Source: Phytophthora quininea
Lineage: Eukaryota > Oomycota > Peronosporomycetes > Peronosporales > Peronosporaceae
Direction of reading: 5' to 3'
Length of the DNA stretch: 64,000 bases
Assembly: GCA_011947345.1 (NCBI GenBank)
Contig: JAAVTG010000783.1
Coordinates: 62,001 to 126,000, forward strand
The position numbers were made by a program, and so were the translations under genes. Position 1 is the stretch's first letter; every line of letters starts with the position of its first letter. Positions 33,120 through 45,000 of the stretch are shown in pieces. The notes below the pieces were generated by a model, which was not told where the DNA came from, did not search any database, and saw nothing but the letters and a program-made list of their open reading frames with translations.

Positions 33120-33739
33120 GATTTTGGGCGGAGATGATACTTATCACGACGCTTCCTGCGGAGAATTGTTCTCTTCAACATGGATACAATTCTGTGCCGT
33201 AGGTTCGATACCTACTCAGAGGCATGATAACGAATTGACAACCAAGGAGTCGGAGCTTTGTCGGACTACCGCAATTGACGGGCTCCGATCACTTTATAAA
33301 GCAGTAGCGTTCGCCAAGCGGAACTGCCACACCTGCAAACCTGCTGCCGCCTTCCTCTATAGTAGCGCAGGCAGAAATCTCCGTCGTGCTTGTCCATACG
33401 AAGCCCGCAATGCCTGCCAAATCGTCGACATTTCGTCAAAATCCTCTCTTTATGCGCACATGTCACGGCCATGCTAAGTGCGACTCGCGGTCTGCATACA
33501 AATCGCCATACATCACAACTGTATTTCCTGAAATAGTGCGATTAGGCGCTTCAGCAGAGGAGGGCGGACGGCGGTCACTTCCTGCAGTGCCATCCGCCGA
33601 CTTGCCAGGCCGCCTCGAGCGCGCCCTTGATAGTACTCTCATCTTCCCCCTCCAGTAGCCGCAGGTGCGTCCTAAGAAGACCCCATAGAGCCCCCAGAAC
33701 GCGACACCAACGCCTCCACTTTAGTGACACAGCAGGTCG
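33120..33739. other. Divergent spacer, legumain / 7TM-INPP4
   Basis: About 620 bp between two divergent starts. Short open frames occur on both strands but look random, with no homology. It presumably contains both promoters; no motif is assigned. Confidence 0.4.
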
Positions 33740-36700
33740 ATGCGGAGACGGAGACCGCAGCTGCTGCTGTGGCTGGCGCTGCTCGTGGATCTCGTCCAGG
33801 CCCAGGGCTCGACTTCAGGCTCGCTCGTAGGCTCAGTAGGCAGTGCAGGAGCAGACACCACCGCGGCGGACGACTGCTCGGCGTGCTGCACGTCCGACTC
33901 GTCGTCGTCCCTGGCAGGAGGAGACTCGGGCCTGGACCTGGTCTGCTGCGACGAACAGCAGCCCAGGAACCTGTTCGGCACTGTCCACGGAGAATGCAGC
34001 GGCCTGCCCTGCTGCGAGTACAGCGGCCGCAAGTCCCAGAACCACCAGGCGTGGTACCCGTGCGTGGCCTTCCCCACGTGCCAGAACGACACCAACAAGC
34101 AGGCCTTCTGCGCCGGACAGGATCTATGGTATTACAAGGAAGGGTACGACTGGGCCTGCACAGACGAGTGCTGCTACGGACTGGTGCTAGACTCAAACGT
34201 CTGGCGAGGCCAGGCGAACAACTACCCGGGACAGACCAACGGCACGTTCGGAGTGACCATCACCCCCACCGATTTCTTGGACGTGTTTTATCCTGACGGC
34301 ATGGACGGAAAGATCTACACAGTGCACCAGATCATGTTGGCAGCGCCTGTGGGGTACAACTTCACTGAAGGCTGTTCCTGTCGATTAGAGCGGCCGGCGA
34401 ACTCGTCGGTCGATGCTCAGAGTGAGAACACAACGTGCGAAGTGTCGACTTTTCTGAGCGACAACAGGACCTACTTGACGGTGGATATCTCGGAGACGTA
34501 CCAGACGAACAATACGTTCGTGTTTTTGTTTGACGGCGTAGTGACGCCCAGCGGAATGAACGACAGCAGCTCGACGGCCAACGTGACGTACACGACGGCG
34601 TCGAACCTGACGCCAGTGTACTTTATTTTCAACGACTCGGAGAACACTGTATTTGACACGTATGTGCGGGTGACGGACCTGACCAGCGCGACGCTCTCGA
34701 GCGGGTCATTCCTACCGGAGAATATTTATCCAGGCAACTCGGGTAACGCGAGTCTCACGTTCTACACGGATGCCAACATTCCCGCTGGTAGCACCATCAA
34801 GATGACGTTCAGCGATAAATGGGGATTTACGGCCGATGCAACGTGGTCTTGGGAGCTCTATCCGCTCGTGACCACGGCCCAGGATAGTTTCTTCGCGATA
34901 GCAGCGGCTACGACAACTGATACAGCGGATGCGAGTAACAACTTTACAACAGCCATTTACTCGTCCTCAGATAATTCTTGGACCCTCACAGTCGAAGAAC
35001 CGATCACAGTTGGCTGGGTAAGTCTCGGCGTGGACACGGTGAAGAACCCCTCCGTGGCGTATTCAGGTCTGAATTTTGCTACCATCGTGGTCCGTGATAC
35101 AGACGAACTCCTGATTATCGACGGCACGTTTTCTGCCATCTCAGTGTATTTGACCACGGGCGCTAGTGCAAGCCCTTACAACTACGTGACCATGGTCGTG
35201 CTGGTGGGCTCGTTGGCGTTCTGCAGTGTAGCTATCCGAAACAACGGACTTGCGTTCTCGCTCGGGTCAATCTGGACGGATATTACCGCTGTGTGCACCG
35301 TGTTGGCGCTGTGCACAGCAATTGTGAACAACTTTATCTGGTTCTTCGACCGCGGCAGCACTTATTTCTACATCAATCGGGCGTATCTGTGCTTTACGTT
35401 CACGATGCTCACGGCGGTGTGTTTTCACTGGGGAACAGTGCTCAGTTTGCGTCTACGAAAACTACCGAAGCGAACTGCGACAGTGGCCTTCGTGGTTCTG
35501 AACGTGCTTTTCTACGCCTTCCAGATCGGCTATTTGCTTAACTACAACGGACTGATCGACCGCGTATATGACTCCGAAAATGACGTGACAACGCTCGCGT
35601 ATCAGCAGTGCAACGAAAATGCCAATCAATCCGCCAGTGTTTTCTCGGATATCCAGGGCTACTTGTGGGCATGCTACGCTGAAGACAACGACAACTTCTT
35701 CCTGGTTGTGACCTCGGTCACGTATGGCATTTTCCTCGTCCTCACATTCGTGGTGATGGCGTTGGGTGTGATGGTCATGCGGCGCGGCAAACTGCTTCTT
35801 GGAAATGCTTCTGGTCCGCACCAGATTGTTTTGGTGAAGGCGCTGCGGTTGTATTACGCACTCATTGGTATCGTGACGTTGGTGTACCTGCTTTCTTGGG
35901 TAGTCCAGATCATTTCACGTACAACGCGTGGAATCGCGTACCCGTGGTTCTACATCTTCACAGTATGGTTACCGTGCTCCATCCCTCCGTGCTGTTTGAT
36001 TTTCCTGCAGTGGAATGCTACAGCCCAATCTCTGAAGGACGCAAACCGTGATGGCTCAAGTGACTGCAGTCCTCTGTCAGATTCGGGCTACGGCGAGATC
36101 CGCACGCCTAGCTTCACCTTCAGTACATCAGATCGATGGACCGAGGCCTCATTGGAGAAACTCGAAGAGATTATGGCCGAAGGAGAGGCAACCGCGGACG
36201 TTGCATCCAGCCGACGTTCACTGATGAACTCTACGATCTCTCCAACCGACGACTACGTCGGCTTGTCCATGGCGCTCGAGATGAATGAAGATTTCCACCA
36301 CGGCTGCTTCATTGCTATCCAGCGACTGGAAGTCGAGGGCTCGGGAGAAAATGCTTCGAGTGTGTGGAGGCAAATTAGCAACACAGACACGGTGATGGCT
36401 GGTGTCAAGGACGTAGCGCCTGTAGTACTGCCTGCACAGCAGCGATATCTGTACACGTTCCTTTCCGTGCCACGCATCCCAGTCGGGACCTCAGCGGAAA
36501 AACTCCGCATGGTTGTGTATGCGTTGAACTCGGCCCCTGCTTCGGTAAGTCATGAGGACCACTCCGAAATGACGGCGGCTGATGTGCTTGCAGCTATGGA
36601 ACGCACTCACAGCAGTCGCGACTTTGATGAAGAAGACGCCGGTAGTAGCCTTCACTCGTTGGATTCGTCCATGGTCGAAATGGAGGCGTACGGTGACTAC

Positions 36701-39316
36701 CACAGTTCTCAAGTAATCGACGAGCTGTTTGAAATGGAATCGCCAGGGTCGACTGACGAGGGCGCTGGTGCGAGTGGCCGATCTGAATCCAACTCGGGAT
36801 CGTCATCTGCAGCTCCTCATTCGTTGAGTGTGGTCGCAGAATTTACTGTCTCCACCAGCGCGCTTGTGACGGCCGGAGCACGCACGGAGCAGACCGTGTT
36901 AACGGCAACAGAAGACTCGTACAAGCACTTTGGGCCCGCGGCCGGACCACCGAAATTGCTTGTCAACACGGTGATTCCCAAGGCAGCTGGCACGAAATAC
37001 GGCTTCAACGGCATTGAGGGCGGTCTTCACGCAGCAGCGCCAGCGATTAGCAAGCAGTATCACATTCGTGAACAAGGCTTGCTGGTCGTGGAGGACCTCA
37101 CCGAAAGTCGCTTCAGCAACTGGATCCCGCGTCAGATCCTTGAGATCATCATTCGGCATCGTATGAAGGAGCTTCTTATCGCTGAGAATGACCTAGCGCG
37201 GCTCGAGGCGTTTGATCGACAGCGACAAAAGGGATCGGACCGAGGTATTTACGAAAACCTGATCCAGCAAATTCAGGACGATGGCGACTTGAACCGCTGC
37301 CGAGAATGGATGATTCAGAGGTGTCATGAGCGCACAGAGTACGTGGAAATGCTCCGACAGCTTCGTCGCGTGTATGTGATCCGTGACAAGCGGAAAATGT
37401 ACTTCAAGGCCAGTACGGAAAAGAAAAACTCGCAGCTTCGATTCCTGCCCATTAACCTACACTTGCAAGAGATGTGGGTAGGCAATGCCGACGCCGTAGC
37501 GCAGACGAGTATTGGCAGCGGAACCAATACGTCCGAGGCTAATGCTGACGCTGCTGTGTACGACATCGTTACCGTGGGTGCCATGGCAGCCCACGTGTAC
37601 AAATTCAAGAATGGTGGCATTTTCAGTATGGAGGAGCAGCACCCGAAGCTGAAACCCCGAGCTCGTGAAGCGCTGGGATCGACTGCTGCACATCACCAAA
37701 TTCCGCTTTGGACAGAGGACGAGCAGAAGGCCGAAGACCACGAGTGGGTTCTGGGCAAGCGAATGGACGTGTGCTTCCCGCAGGCTGTTGCTGCGCTTGT
37801 TACGGCCTTCACCCGCAAGGTAGACTTGGCACTGCAGAACACTAATCCGCAGCAGGGTCAGGCGATGTTGGAACAGCTCAGCAAGCTCGGCTTCCTTTTC
37901 GATGTGGAGAGTTTGGTATCTACGCACGGGAACGAGGCAGGTATGCTGGAAGACATGGCTGGAGCGGTTAATGAGCTTCGTAACGTACGCTTCGTCTTGG
38001 TCGACGAGCAAGAAGAGCTGGAGGGAATCGATGAAGAAGCCAGTGATGACAGGTCACCGAGGTCGTTGACATTCCACATGAACGAGGAATCCAAGCGAAG
38101 CCGCTCCGTTGAATCATCGGCGTCAAGTGCTCGCAGCCAATCGGTGGAATCGTCAGCAACAAGCGAGCGCAGCAACGCGAGCAGCGATGCCGATACCCGA
38201 CGCCTGATTGAACAGCGACAACTCACACACTTGCAGTCTGCAGCATCGTCCAAGTCGACAAACTCCACTAACTCCACCAACTCGACAGGTATTGGCGGTG
38301 TGATTGACGTGGATGTGTTTACAAGTATTGATGATGCTCTCTCGGAGACTAGCTCGGGCAATGGGCTGAACGTACGGGAATCGGAGGACTCGGAAGATCC
38401 TCAGTCGACCAGGTCCAGAGAAGACCTCAATTCGCTGCACTCGTCATTTAGCGGGGTCGGTCAGCGGTTGTTGAGTACGTTCATCAAAGCCCGCAACCAT
38501 CGACTGCTGGGTGGGCCTGGTAACCACTGGGATATTGTGCAGTCACTGGCGCCATCGTCAGTAGACAAACTCTTCTCGTACACTCACTTGGTGATCCGCG
38601 TCAAGCTGCGCTCTGGAAAGGTCAAGCTCACGAAGGCACTCCGTCACGGAGGACCCATCAAGGTCTGCCCTGTGCTGTTCACGCAAGGCATTAACGAGAA
38701 GCAGACGCTTGCGAACAACACGGGGTCGTCCGTCACAAGACTGCAAGATGTGATTAACGCCAACAGCTTGAAGACACTTCGTCGATACTGCGACCGCTAC
38801 TGCAACTATGTGTCACTGAGCCAGGTGCAGAACCTGCAGAGGCAAGAACAACGAAGTACCGAGGTATCAGGTGAGCGACGAGCTGCTTCATCAAGTGCAG
38901 TCGTTGCTTCGATCGGTCCCTCGCGCGACGAAGTAAGTCGCATCTTGTCGGAACTGGACAAGCTCATCGGCACAGCAGGACGACAGGCGCGCAAGAAGCG
39001 TCCTGAAATCCTGCAGTTGAGCTCGGACTTGTGTCGTGGCATTTCTGGTGGGCGCGTGACAGTGTGCAAATCGGCCAAGGACCGAACAGGTATGTCTGTG
39101 ACGCTGGAACAGGGTCGCATTCTTGTACAAAACCACGGACTGCGCGAGCAGAAGAAGTCTGGCATCGTGGCAGTCATGCGGACCGAAGGTGTGCGGATCG
39201 AGAACGCGCTCAAGAACACGGGCCGCCGTGTATTTGCGTTCAACGCGTTGCAGCGATCGCTGCTTCCCGAGGAGTATCGATGTCCGCCGCAGACAAGCGG
39301 TCGCAATGTGTCGTAG
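33740..39316 (+). CDS. Seven-transmembrane receptor-like protein fused to an INPP4 phosphatase
   Basis: A single intact exon encodes 1858 residues. A signal peptide (about 1-21) leads into a Cys-rich, heavily N-glycosylatable ectodomain (to ~480). Seven hydrophobic helices lie between about 482 and 758, ending near CCLIFLQW. A cytosolic Ser- and acidic-rich region follows; part of it (about 850-935) could be the C2-like domain found in INPP4. The C-terminal ~750 residues resemble inositol polyphosphate 4-phosphatases, and the catalytic CX5R loop is CKSAKDRTGM (Cys1776). Such enzymes remove the 4-phosphate from PI(3,4)P2. Oomycetes are known for 7TM proteins joined to catalytic domains (GPCR-PIPK and other 'bigrams'), and this fits that theme. 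A Ser/Asn/Thr-rich linker (about 1450-1570) interrupts the phosphatase region. Ligand and G-protein coupling are unknown. Confidence 0.85.
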   Translation: MRRRRPQLLLWLALLVDLVQAQGSTSGSLVGSVGSAGADTTAADDCSACCTSDSSSSLAGGDSGLDLVCCDEQQPRNLFGTVHGECSGLPCCEYSGRKSQNHQAWYPCVAFPTCQNDTNKQAFCAGQDLWYYKEGYDWACTDECCYGLVLDSNVWRGQANNYPGQTNGTFGVTITPTDFLDVFYPDGMDGKIYTVHQIMLAAPVGYNFTEGCSCRLERPANSSVDAQSENTTCEVSTFLSDNRTYLTVDISETYQTNNTFVFLFDGVVTPSGMNDSSSTANVTYTTASNLTPVYFIFNDSENTVFDTYVRVTDLTSATLSSGSFLPENIYPGNSGNASLTFYTDANIPAGSTIKMTFSDKWGFTADATWSWELYPLVTTAQDSFFAIAAATTTDTADASNNFTTAIYSSSDNSWTLTVEEPITVGWVSLGVDTVKNPSVAYSGLNFATIVVRDTDELLIIDGTFSAISVYLTTGASASPYNYVTMVVLVGSLAFCSVAIRNNGLAFSLGSIWTDITAVCTVLALCTAIVNNFIWFFDRGSTYFYINRAYLCFTFTMLTAVCFHWGTVLSLRLRKLPKRTATVAFVVLNVLFYAFQIGYLLNYNGLIDRVYDSENDVTTLAYQQCNENANQSASVFSDIQGYLWACYAEDNDNFFLVVTSVTYGIFLVLTFVVMALGVMVMRRGKLLLGNASGPHQIVLVKALRLYYALIGIVTLVYLLSWVVQIISRTTRGIAYPWFYIFTVWLPCSIPPCCLIFLQWNATAQSLKDANRDGSSDCSPLSDSGYGEIRTPSFTFSTSDRWTEASLEKLEEIMAEGEATADVASSRRSLMNSTISPTDDYVGLSMALEMNEDFHHGCFIAIQRLEVEGSGENASSVWRQISNTDTVMAGVKDVAPVVLPAQQRYLYTFLSVPRIPVGTSAEKLRMVVYALNSAPASVSHEDHSEMTAADVLAAMERTHSSRDFDEEDAGSSLHSLDSSMVEMEAYGDYHSSQVIDELFEMESPGSTDEGAGASGRSESNSGSSSAAPHSLSVVAEFTVSTSALVTAGARTEQTVLTATEDSYKHFGPAAGPPKLLVNTVIPKAAGTKYGFNGIEGGLHAAAPAISKQYHIREQGLLVVEDLTESRFSNWIPRQILEIIIRHRMKELLIAENDLARLEAFDRQRQKGSDRGIYENLIQQIQDDGDLNRCREWMIQRCHERTEYVEMLRQLRRVYVIRDKRKMYFKASTEKKNSQLRFLPINLHLQEMWVGNADAVAQTSIGSGTNTSEANADAAVYDIVTVGAMAAHVYKFKNGGIFSMEEQHPKLKPRAREALGSTAAHHQIPLWTEDEQKAEDHEWVLGKRMDVCFPQAVAALVTAFTRKVDLALQNTNPQQGQAMLEQLSKLGFLFDVESLVSTHGNEAGMLEDMAGAVNELRNVRFVLVDEQEELEGIDEEASDDRSPRSLTFHMNEESKRSRSVESSASSARSQSVESSATSERSNASSDADTRRLIEQRQLTHLQSAASSKSTNSTNSTNSTGIGGVIDVDVFTSIDDALSETSSGNGLNVRESEDSEDPQSTRSREDLNSLHSSFSGVGQRLLSTFIKARNHRLLGGPGNHWDIVQSLAPSSVDKLFSYTHLVIRVKLRSGKVKLTKALRHGGPIKVCPVLFTQGINEKQTLANNTGSSVTRLQDVINANSLKTLRRYCDRYCNYVSLSQVQNLQRQEQRSTEVSGERRAASSSAVVASIGPSRDEVSRILSELDKLIGTAGRQARKKRPEILQLSSDLCRGISGGRVTVCKSAKDRTGMSVTLEQGRILVQNHGLREQKKSGIVAVMRTEGVRIENALKNTGRRVFAFNALQRSLLPEEYRCPPQTSGRNVS

Positions 39317-39569
39317 TCGCTCGATGGCAAGGAGATTTTAAGGCACGAGATGCTGATGAACCACTGAGGCAGCAAAGTCTCAAGGTATAAGACGCAGCTA
39401 GCTTTTGTTGATAGTGTTTTTTCAGGGAGCCGAATTTTGATGCATATTTCGGCGTGTTCCTATCGTTAATCAAAAGACCAACAAGTATAACGAAGATCAT
39501 CGGCGGTGTTACAAGCAGGCTGACGAGCTTAAGCCGCATATCCACCAAATTGAACTGGTCCTAACGCTG

Positions 39570-40221
39570 CTACTTGCCGAGGCTGTAAGCAACAGAGGAC
39601 GTCTCCACAGCCTGCTTGATGGGCAGCAGCCACGTCCAGTCTGCGCTCGTGGTGGGCAGCAGCCCCATGTTGGAGCACTTGTAGACGCCCATGGCAGCGC
39701 CGACCAGACTGCCGGCCATGTAGACGGCCTTGGGCTGCGTCAGGTCGATCACGCCGTCGTTCACCGGCGCAAATGCTACAGCAACAAATGGTTAGACCAC
39801 TAGAACAACCCCCCACGTAGCATTGCAACCCCACCGTTCTGCATATTAAAGAAGGACTTGAAGGTGTTCATGATGATCATGCCTGTGATCATGATGCTGA
39901 AGATGTTGATCGAGTTGCCGCTCATCCACATCATGAAGGCGGTCTGCAGCAGGCTCTTGAACGGCGCCATGCCGATCTCCATCGCGCGCTGCAGCAGCAG
40001 AACTGACAATGTTAATTTTTTATGGCCAAACAGGGACGATATCATCGTCTGGCAACCTTCTTCTTGAGCTCCGACGTGTTGTTGGCGGCCGTGGCCACCG
40101 CTCCGTGCGCGTCCTTGTCGGCCGACACGCCCTTGACGAAGCCCACGGGCGCCAGGCGCTGCGGCAGGTCGCTCTCGCGGCTCTCGTGTAGATGCATTTG
40201 CCACTTGCGCTGCTCCATCAT
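39570..40221 (-). CDS. EMC4: ER membrane protein complex subunit 4
   Basis: EMC4 is part of the EMC insertase, which places tail-anchored and multipass proteins in the ER membrane. The exons 40221-40057, 39988-39835 and 39775-39570 give 174 residues. After a soluble N-terminus come [18 protein letters not shown] and [18 protein letters not shown], then a second membrane segment and the conserved [16 protein letters not shown] block near the C-terminus, all typical of EMC4. The first intron uses the AG at 39990-39989; the AG a few bases upstream would break frame. Two adjacent ATG codons stand at the start. It is tail-to-tail with the 7TM-INPP4 gene (about 250 bp). Confidence 0.9.
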
Positions 40222-40900
40222 GGTGACGTCGAGAAGTGAGGGGCATGTACGCAGAAGTTCTCATAAATTACGTATTTAGACATAAATAACTCGTTCAATT
40301 ACACGTAACACTTGTTGAAGTTGCCTATTTTACCATTGGATAGCGTCGATTGTGGACGGGAATATCCAGCCCGGCGTTTGACCGTCACGGCTGAATGCTG
40401 ATTAGCGATCCAGCACTTGCTTGCAGCACGTGCAGCTCGGCAATGGAGGAGCGACGGCGGCAGCTAAAATGCACATGAGCTGCTGCTCTGGCCGCCAGCC
40501 ATCGCCAGAAGCTTTGACGTCCTTTCGCTCCGGAACCGGCACGACCGGCCGCATCTTCCAGGGCGGAACTTCGATGGGCCTTGGTGTCAACATTGGCATG
40601 ACAACGCTCAACGTGGCGGATCTGCTCTGCTTATCACCGTTCCTCTATGCGACGACCTCTGTCGTGAGCCTCCTGCCCAGTCTTGCCAGCGGAGACCAAA
40701 CAAAGAGCTACATCCACGTTGCAGCCACCTAAAGATCTCGAGCTTTGGCGCTCTCCTCACAGCTCAAACAAGCAGGCGAGCAATAAGTGGTAAAATATCG
40801 TACGCCCCACCCTCCGGCTGCTGTGGGTAAACAGCCCCCAAAGTTCACGGCCAAACTTCACTCTGCAATCTGCCAGCTCCGCTCACATCTGTTCCGCAGC
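40222..40900. other. Spacer EMC4 / PH-like gene, possible tiny gene
   Basis: About 680 bp between divergent genes. Two overlapping open frames near 40400-40730 stand out. The plus one (40421-40732, 103 codons) ends in a hydrophobic Leu- and Ser-rich stretch. The minus one (40611-40402, 69 codons) ends in a Cys-rich CTCC. Neither has homology I recognise, and at most one could be real. I do not call either. Confidence 0.3.
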
Positions 40901-41590
40901 ATGGGGCCCCCGTCTTCTTCCTCCTCTTCTTCCTCCTCCTCGCGGCACTCGCCGTCGCTCATGGCAGGCTTCGTGCGCGTCGAGGAGGACGGCGAGCGGC
41001 AGCGCAAGCGCTCGCTGTCGTCCTCCTCGGACTGCTCACCGGCCACGCCTGCGGGCCGCGCCAGCGCCAAGACCAAGGTCTTCTCCCGCTGGCTCTACGG
41101 CGTGCTGCGCGGCGACACGCTGCTGCTGTACTGGCGCCGCACCGACTACAAGCGCAAGACGCCGCCGCTGGACCAGCTGCAGCTGCTGATGCAGCCCCAG
41201 GCCGCCAACGAGAGTGTCTTCGGCTTCGACCACGAGTGTCTGTACGTGCGCACGCAGGATAAGGGCGTCGTGGCGCTGCGCATCCACCAGCGCAAGGACA
41301 TTGTGCGCTGGGTCACCGCGCTCTACTACCAGAGCCTCAGCAGTGCAGACGCCGCGCCAGACACCCACAGACACGACCACAAGGTGGACGCCAAGAAGAG
41401 CGTGTCCTTCCGGGAGGAGCCGCAGGTGCGAGTGCTGCCCGCGCAGGCCTACGACCCGGCCGACCTCTTCTACTCGGAGGACGACTACGAGCAGTTCCTT
41501 CTGGACAGACCCTCGCACCTGTCCAGCCTCATGCGCGCTGTGTACTCCAAGACGGCGGCCAAGCTGCGCGTCAAGAAGCACGCGCGGTAA
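40901..41590 (+). CDS. Small PH-like domain protein
   Basis: A single exon of 230 residues from the ATG at 40901; frame is open upstream to 40787 but without support. A polyserine run encoded by repeated TCC/TCT codons is followed by basic residues. A region at about 70-150 resembles a pleckstrin-homology fold: SRWLYGVLRGDTLLLYWRR, then a central Gln/Leu-rich part, FDHECLYVRTQDKGVVALRI and a final helix DIVRWVTALYYQSL. The C-terminal ~75 residues contain a KKSVSFREE segment and an acidic YSEDDYEQFLLDRP stretch. It has no membrane anchor; a PH domain would suggest phosphoinositide or protein binding. The PH assignment is by pattern only and no orthologue name is known to me. GC content is very high. 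Confidence 0.7.
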   Translation: MGPPSSSSSSSSSSRHSPSLMAGFVRVEEDGERQRKRSLSSSSDCSPATPAGRASAKTKVFSRWLYGVLRGDTLLLYWRRTDYKRKTPPLDQLQLLMQPQAANESVFGFDHECLYVRTQDKGVVALRIHQRKDIVRWVTALYYQSLSSADAAPDTHRHDHKVDAKKSVSFREEPQVRVLPAQAYDPADLFYSEDDYEQFLLDRPSHLSSLMRAVYSKTAAKLRVKKHAR

Positions 41591-42034
41591 CAGAGCGGAC
41601 CGAGCTCTTGGTTGTTGTCAAGTCCCAAGTGGTAGTTGCCGGATTAACATGCGCTCTCTCTCTCTCATTACTTTGGATGGCGGTGTGCTGCAGGTTTGCT
41701 CTTGCTGTGCTTGGCTGCTGTTGTGCAGGAATTGAGCCGGGAGGGGTGGGCATCCATCCATCTTGAAGTTTGGAAACGAATCTGGAGAAGTGTTTGCCTC
41801 GCTAGGATATCACCACCGCCGGGACATGGTCTTAGCTTGCTTTTTGTTGGACTTAGAGCTGCAACTAGCAAGGTGTTGGCATTGACACCTTTCGTGTCGT
41901 AATGTTCATCGGCTGGTGCTTCGCAGGGGTTACATCTCGACACGCTAATTTTGAGCCGCGCATGAGTCGTTGCTCTCGTCGAGCTCGCATTCTGTTGTCG
42001 TTTTGATCTCACCTCCTCGCGACAGCAACGCAAG
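41591..42034. other. Spacer with CT microsatellite
   Basis: About 440 bp between two genes on the same strand, with a short CT repeat near 41653-41666. A long minus-strand open frame crosses it (42165-41668), but its composition and lack of homology suggest a shadow. The promoter of the EF-hand gene should be here. Confidence 0.4.
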
Positions 42035-45000
42035 ATGTCCAAGTTACGACGGGCAAACAAGATCGACCAGATGAGTACTGCCGGTAGGAGGAACATGCTT
42101 GTGGATGAACGCGAATCTTTGACTGCAGCAGCTAACCGACGAATTGTCTGCTTGGTTACTACCAATTTGCTTAGAATGGCAGCAATATCACCACCTGCTG
42201 ACCAACAAGCGACTCATGACGTACTTCGCAGACGAAGTGAATCGTTTCTCGCGATCCCCCATGAAGCCCGACGATGTGTTGCGGCGGTTTAGCTTGAACG
42301 GCGACGGCCACCTGGATCTCCGCGAATTTCAACTTGCTGTTACTCGATTGGAGATTGTATTGACCTCTTCGCCACAGAATGGATCTCAAGAGGATTCACA
42401 GCAAGAGCGAGATTTAGCGAGGGCTAAAGAACTGTACTTGGTGTTCTGTCCGACCCAAACCCGCAAGCTAGGTACAGTGAGTTTGTAGCACTGGTGCGGA
42501 AGGAAACTATGTACTAAGTCTTTCCTGTTATTCGCCAGACATTGATCTCTTCTGCCGTATCATGACCGAGTGGTCTTTGCAGCTCATGCGAGCGAGCTAC
42601 CAGCCCAAACAAGCAGCCCAACTGACGTCTGCGATGTCCAATTTGTCGATGGGGAACCGTATCCAATATGCAGCTCCTCGTTCACACTTGCCGACCCCTT
42701 ACGCTACTCAAACCTCGTTAGAAGTGAGTCGAGCTGCGAGTGGTGAAAGCAAGAACCAAGGAAACGATGGAGATCTCGATGGCAGCGGACGAAGCACTCG
42801 ACTCATGGATGGGGAGGTCCTTTGGCAAAGGTTGACTGCGGCGATCACACAAAATAGCGAAAAACTCCGTCAGATTTTCCTCAAGATGGATGTGATGAGT
42901 TCCGGCAAAGTCAGTCCTGAAGAATTGGAGCTTGCGCTGAGCCACATCGGCGTATTTCTCACCACGCGCGAATACGAAAAGCTGTACATGTCAATCGGCG
43001 AAGACGTGAAGGAGTACTCGCGAGACGGTGACATCAACGGCCGTTGGCGCGGTCGAGGTGGGAATGGTAACGCCTTCGTGATTAACTATGCAGCGTTTAT
43101 TGCGCTGTTTCAAGAAACAGCAGGAAGAGATCAACGCACGCAGGCGTTACCATCTAACTCCAAGCAGGCTTCTCCTCCAGTTGTCGGTCTAGGCACCGCA
43201 CGCCTGTGGGATTTCCTTGTGGCAGGCCTCGACAAGCTTCAGCCACTTTTCCAGCAATATCAACGTATCGGACAAAACTTTCTGGCACCGGAGACTTTTC
43301 GCGAGTGCCTGCTGCGATGCGGGATTACCATGAGTAACGCTGATTTTGCAGCTCTCCGCGTGAGACTTTTACCGTTCACGTACGTTTCCTGCTAAGGCTG
43401 ATTGCGTCTTCGCACGATATCTAATCTCTGCCTTTCTGTATTCAATTAACAGGGATTCCCCTTCTGGCGCGATTGGAATTGCTTCACTTGTCGATGCTCT
43501 GAAGTCAGCTGATCGCACAACTATGAAGTCAAAGGCCTCTCCAAGTGTATCGGGTGCTCCTGGTGGACAAGTTGGCGTGTCTCCAATCCGACTTGGTCGG
43601 AAAACGATCACAACAACATCGTTGAACGTCATGAATACGGATCTCTCGCCCTATCCAGCAGGGAAATCAACCGAAGAACGGTACGTGCTATCATGTAAAG
43701 GATGCCTGGACACCAGAAGGCTCATGCGCATGTTGCTTGTAGCAATGCCGAAGCAAACCGCACAATTGTCAAGATTCGTGACGAACGACGCCGAGAGAGT
43801 GACAAACAATTTCCATTAATGACTAGAAGTCCACGCGCAGCAGCAAATGATGAGGGCGAGAGCGAGGCATACCTCGAGCATCAACATCGGCGTCATGACC
43901 CGTTCTTTTCGAACGGCAAGCCACTGCCGGAGCTGGAAGCTCGAGTTTTATCCAAGTTGCAGCAGTTAAAGCAACTAGGGCAGCTTTCTTCATGCTCTCC
44001 GCAGAGCATTTTCCCAGCCGATCGGTTCGGTCACATTTCGCGAGGTCAATTTCGGCAGGGCCTAGTTGATCTAGGACTGCTTGCTCGATACGCAGAGGTG
44101 GAAGCGCTCTTCTGGACGTTGGACCCACAAGGACACGGATTCGTCAAGGCGCAAGATTTTTACGACCACCTGAACTGCTTTTCCACACACTCCAGCAATT
44201 GTGCGTCGTCCAAGCCAGGGCTTAGTATCGACCCATCAGCACAAGCTGGTCGGCTTCCTCGGTCTGTTCAAAAGGTGCTGGAGAAGATGTACCTCGAGTT
44301 GCCACGCCTGCGTTCCATTTGCGAGAGGATGGATGACAGGCGCACTGGCACAGTCTCACTAACAGAAATGCTTTCAGCGATTCATGAGATGGGCTTCATG
44401 GCATCCGTGGCGGACAAGCAGGCTGCAATTGACGCTCTCAGTCGAGGACAGTATTCCCAAAACACTGGGTCATCGTCTGGGCGAATTTCTTATCTCTCAC
44501 TAGAGGAACGTCTCGCTGGAATCTGCAGCGATCTGCTTTCGCCGAAGAAGAGGAAGAAACATTTAACTACAACGTCAGTGCTACTAACCCCGTACGAAGA
44601 CCACGGCTTGGCTCCAGACTCGTCAGCATCGCACAACCAGGGCGGACGTTCTAATGATGCACTGTGGAATTGCCCACGTAGACGCATGCACCAGGATCAT
44701 CCTGCTGCCAGGTCGTCTATTCGGATAACAGATTCAGTTGGCAGTCCCTCGAATGAACTTACACCCGTCCGTCCTCCGCAAAGACCTGCAGCCATACAAG
44801 AAGCTGTCTCGCGTCAAGAACGACGACATCGAATCGCGTTGGTGAGTATTCTGCAAGACCTGCTCGAGCGGCGAAGCGACCTTAAGACAGCTCTTGATTT
44901 GCATCGCCGCGCAGATGCCCGCGGCCTGGTCACCAAGCATGACCTCGCAGAGATCCTTCTTACGTCGCGGCTGAACCTGCATTTCCCCGCTGGCTCGCCA

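Noticed and set aside
41668..42165. 165-codon minus-strand frame opposite the EF-hand gene start
   Set aside because: It covers a spacer, an intron and an exon of a well-supported gene and has no recognisable features.
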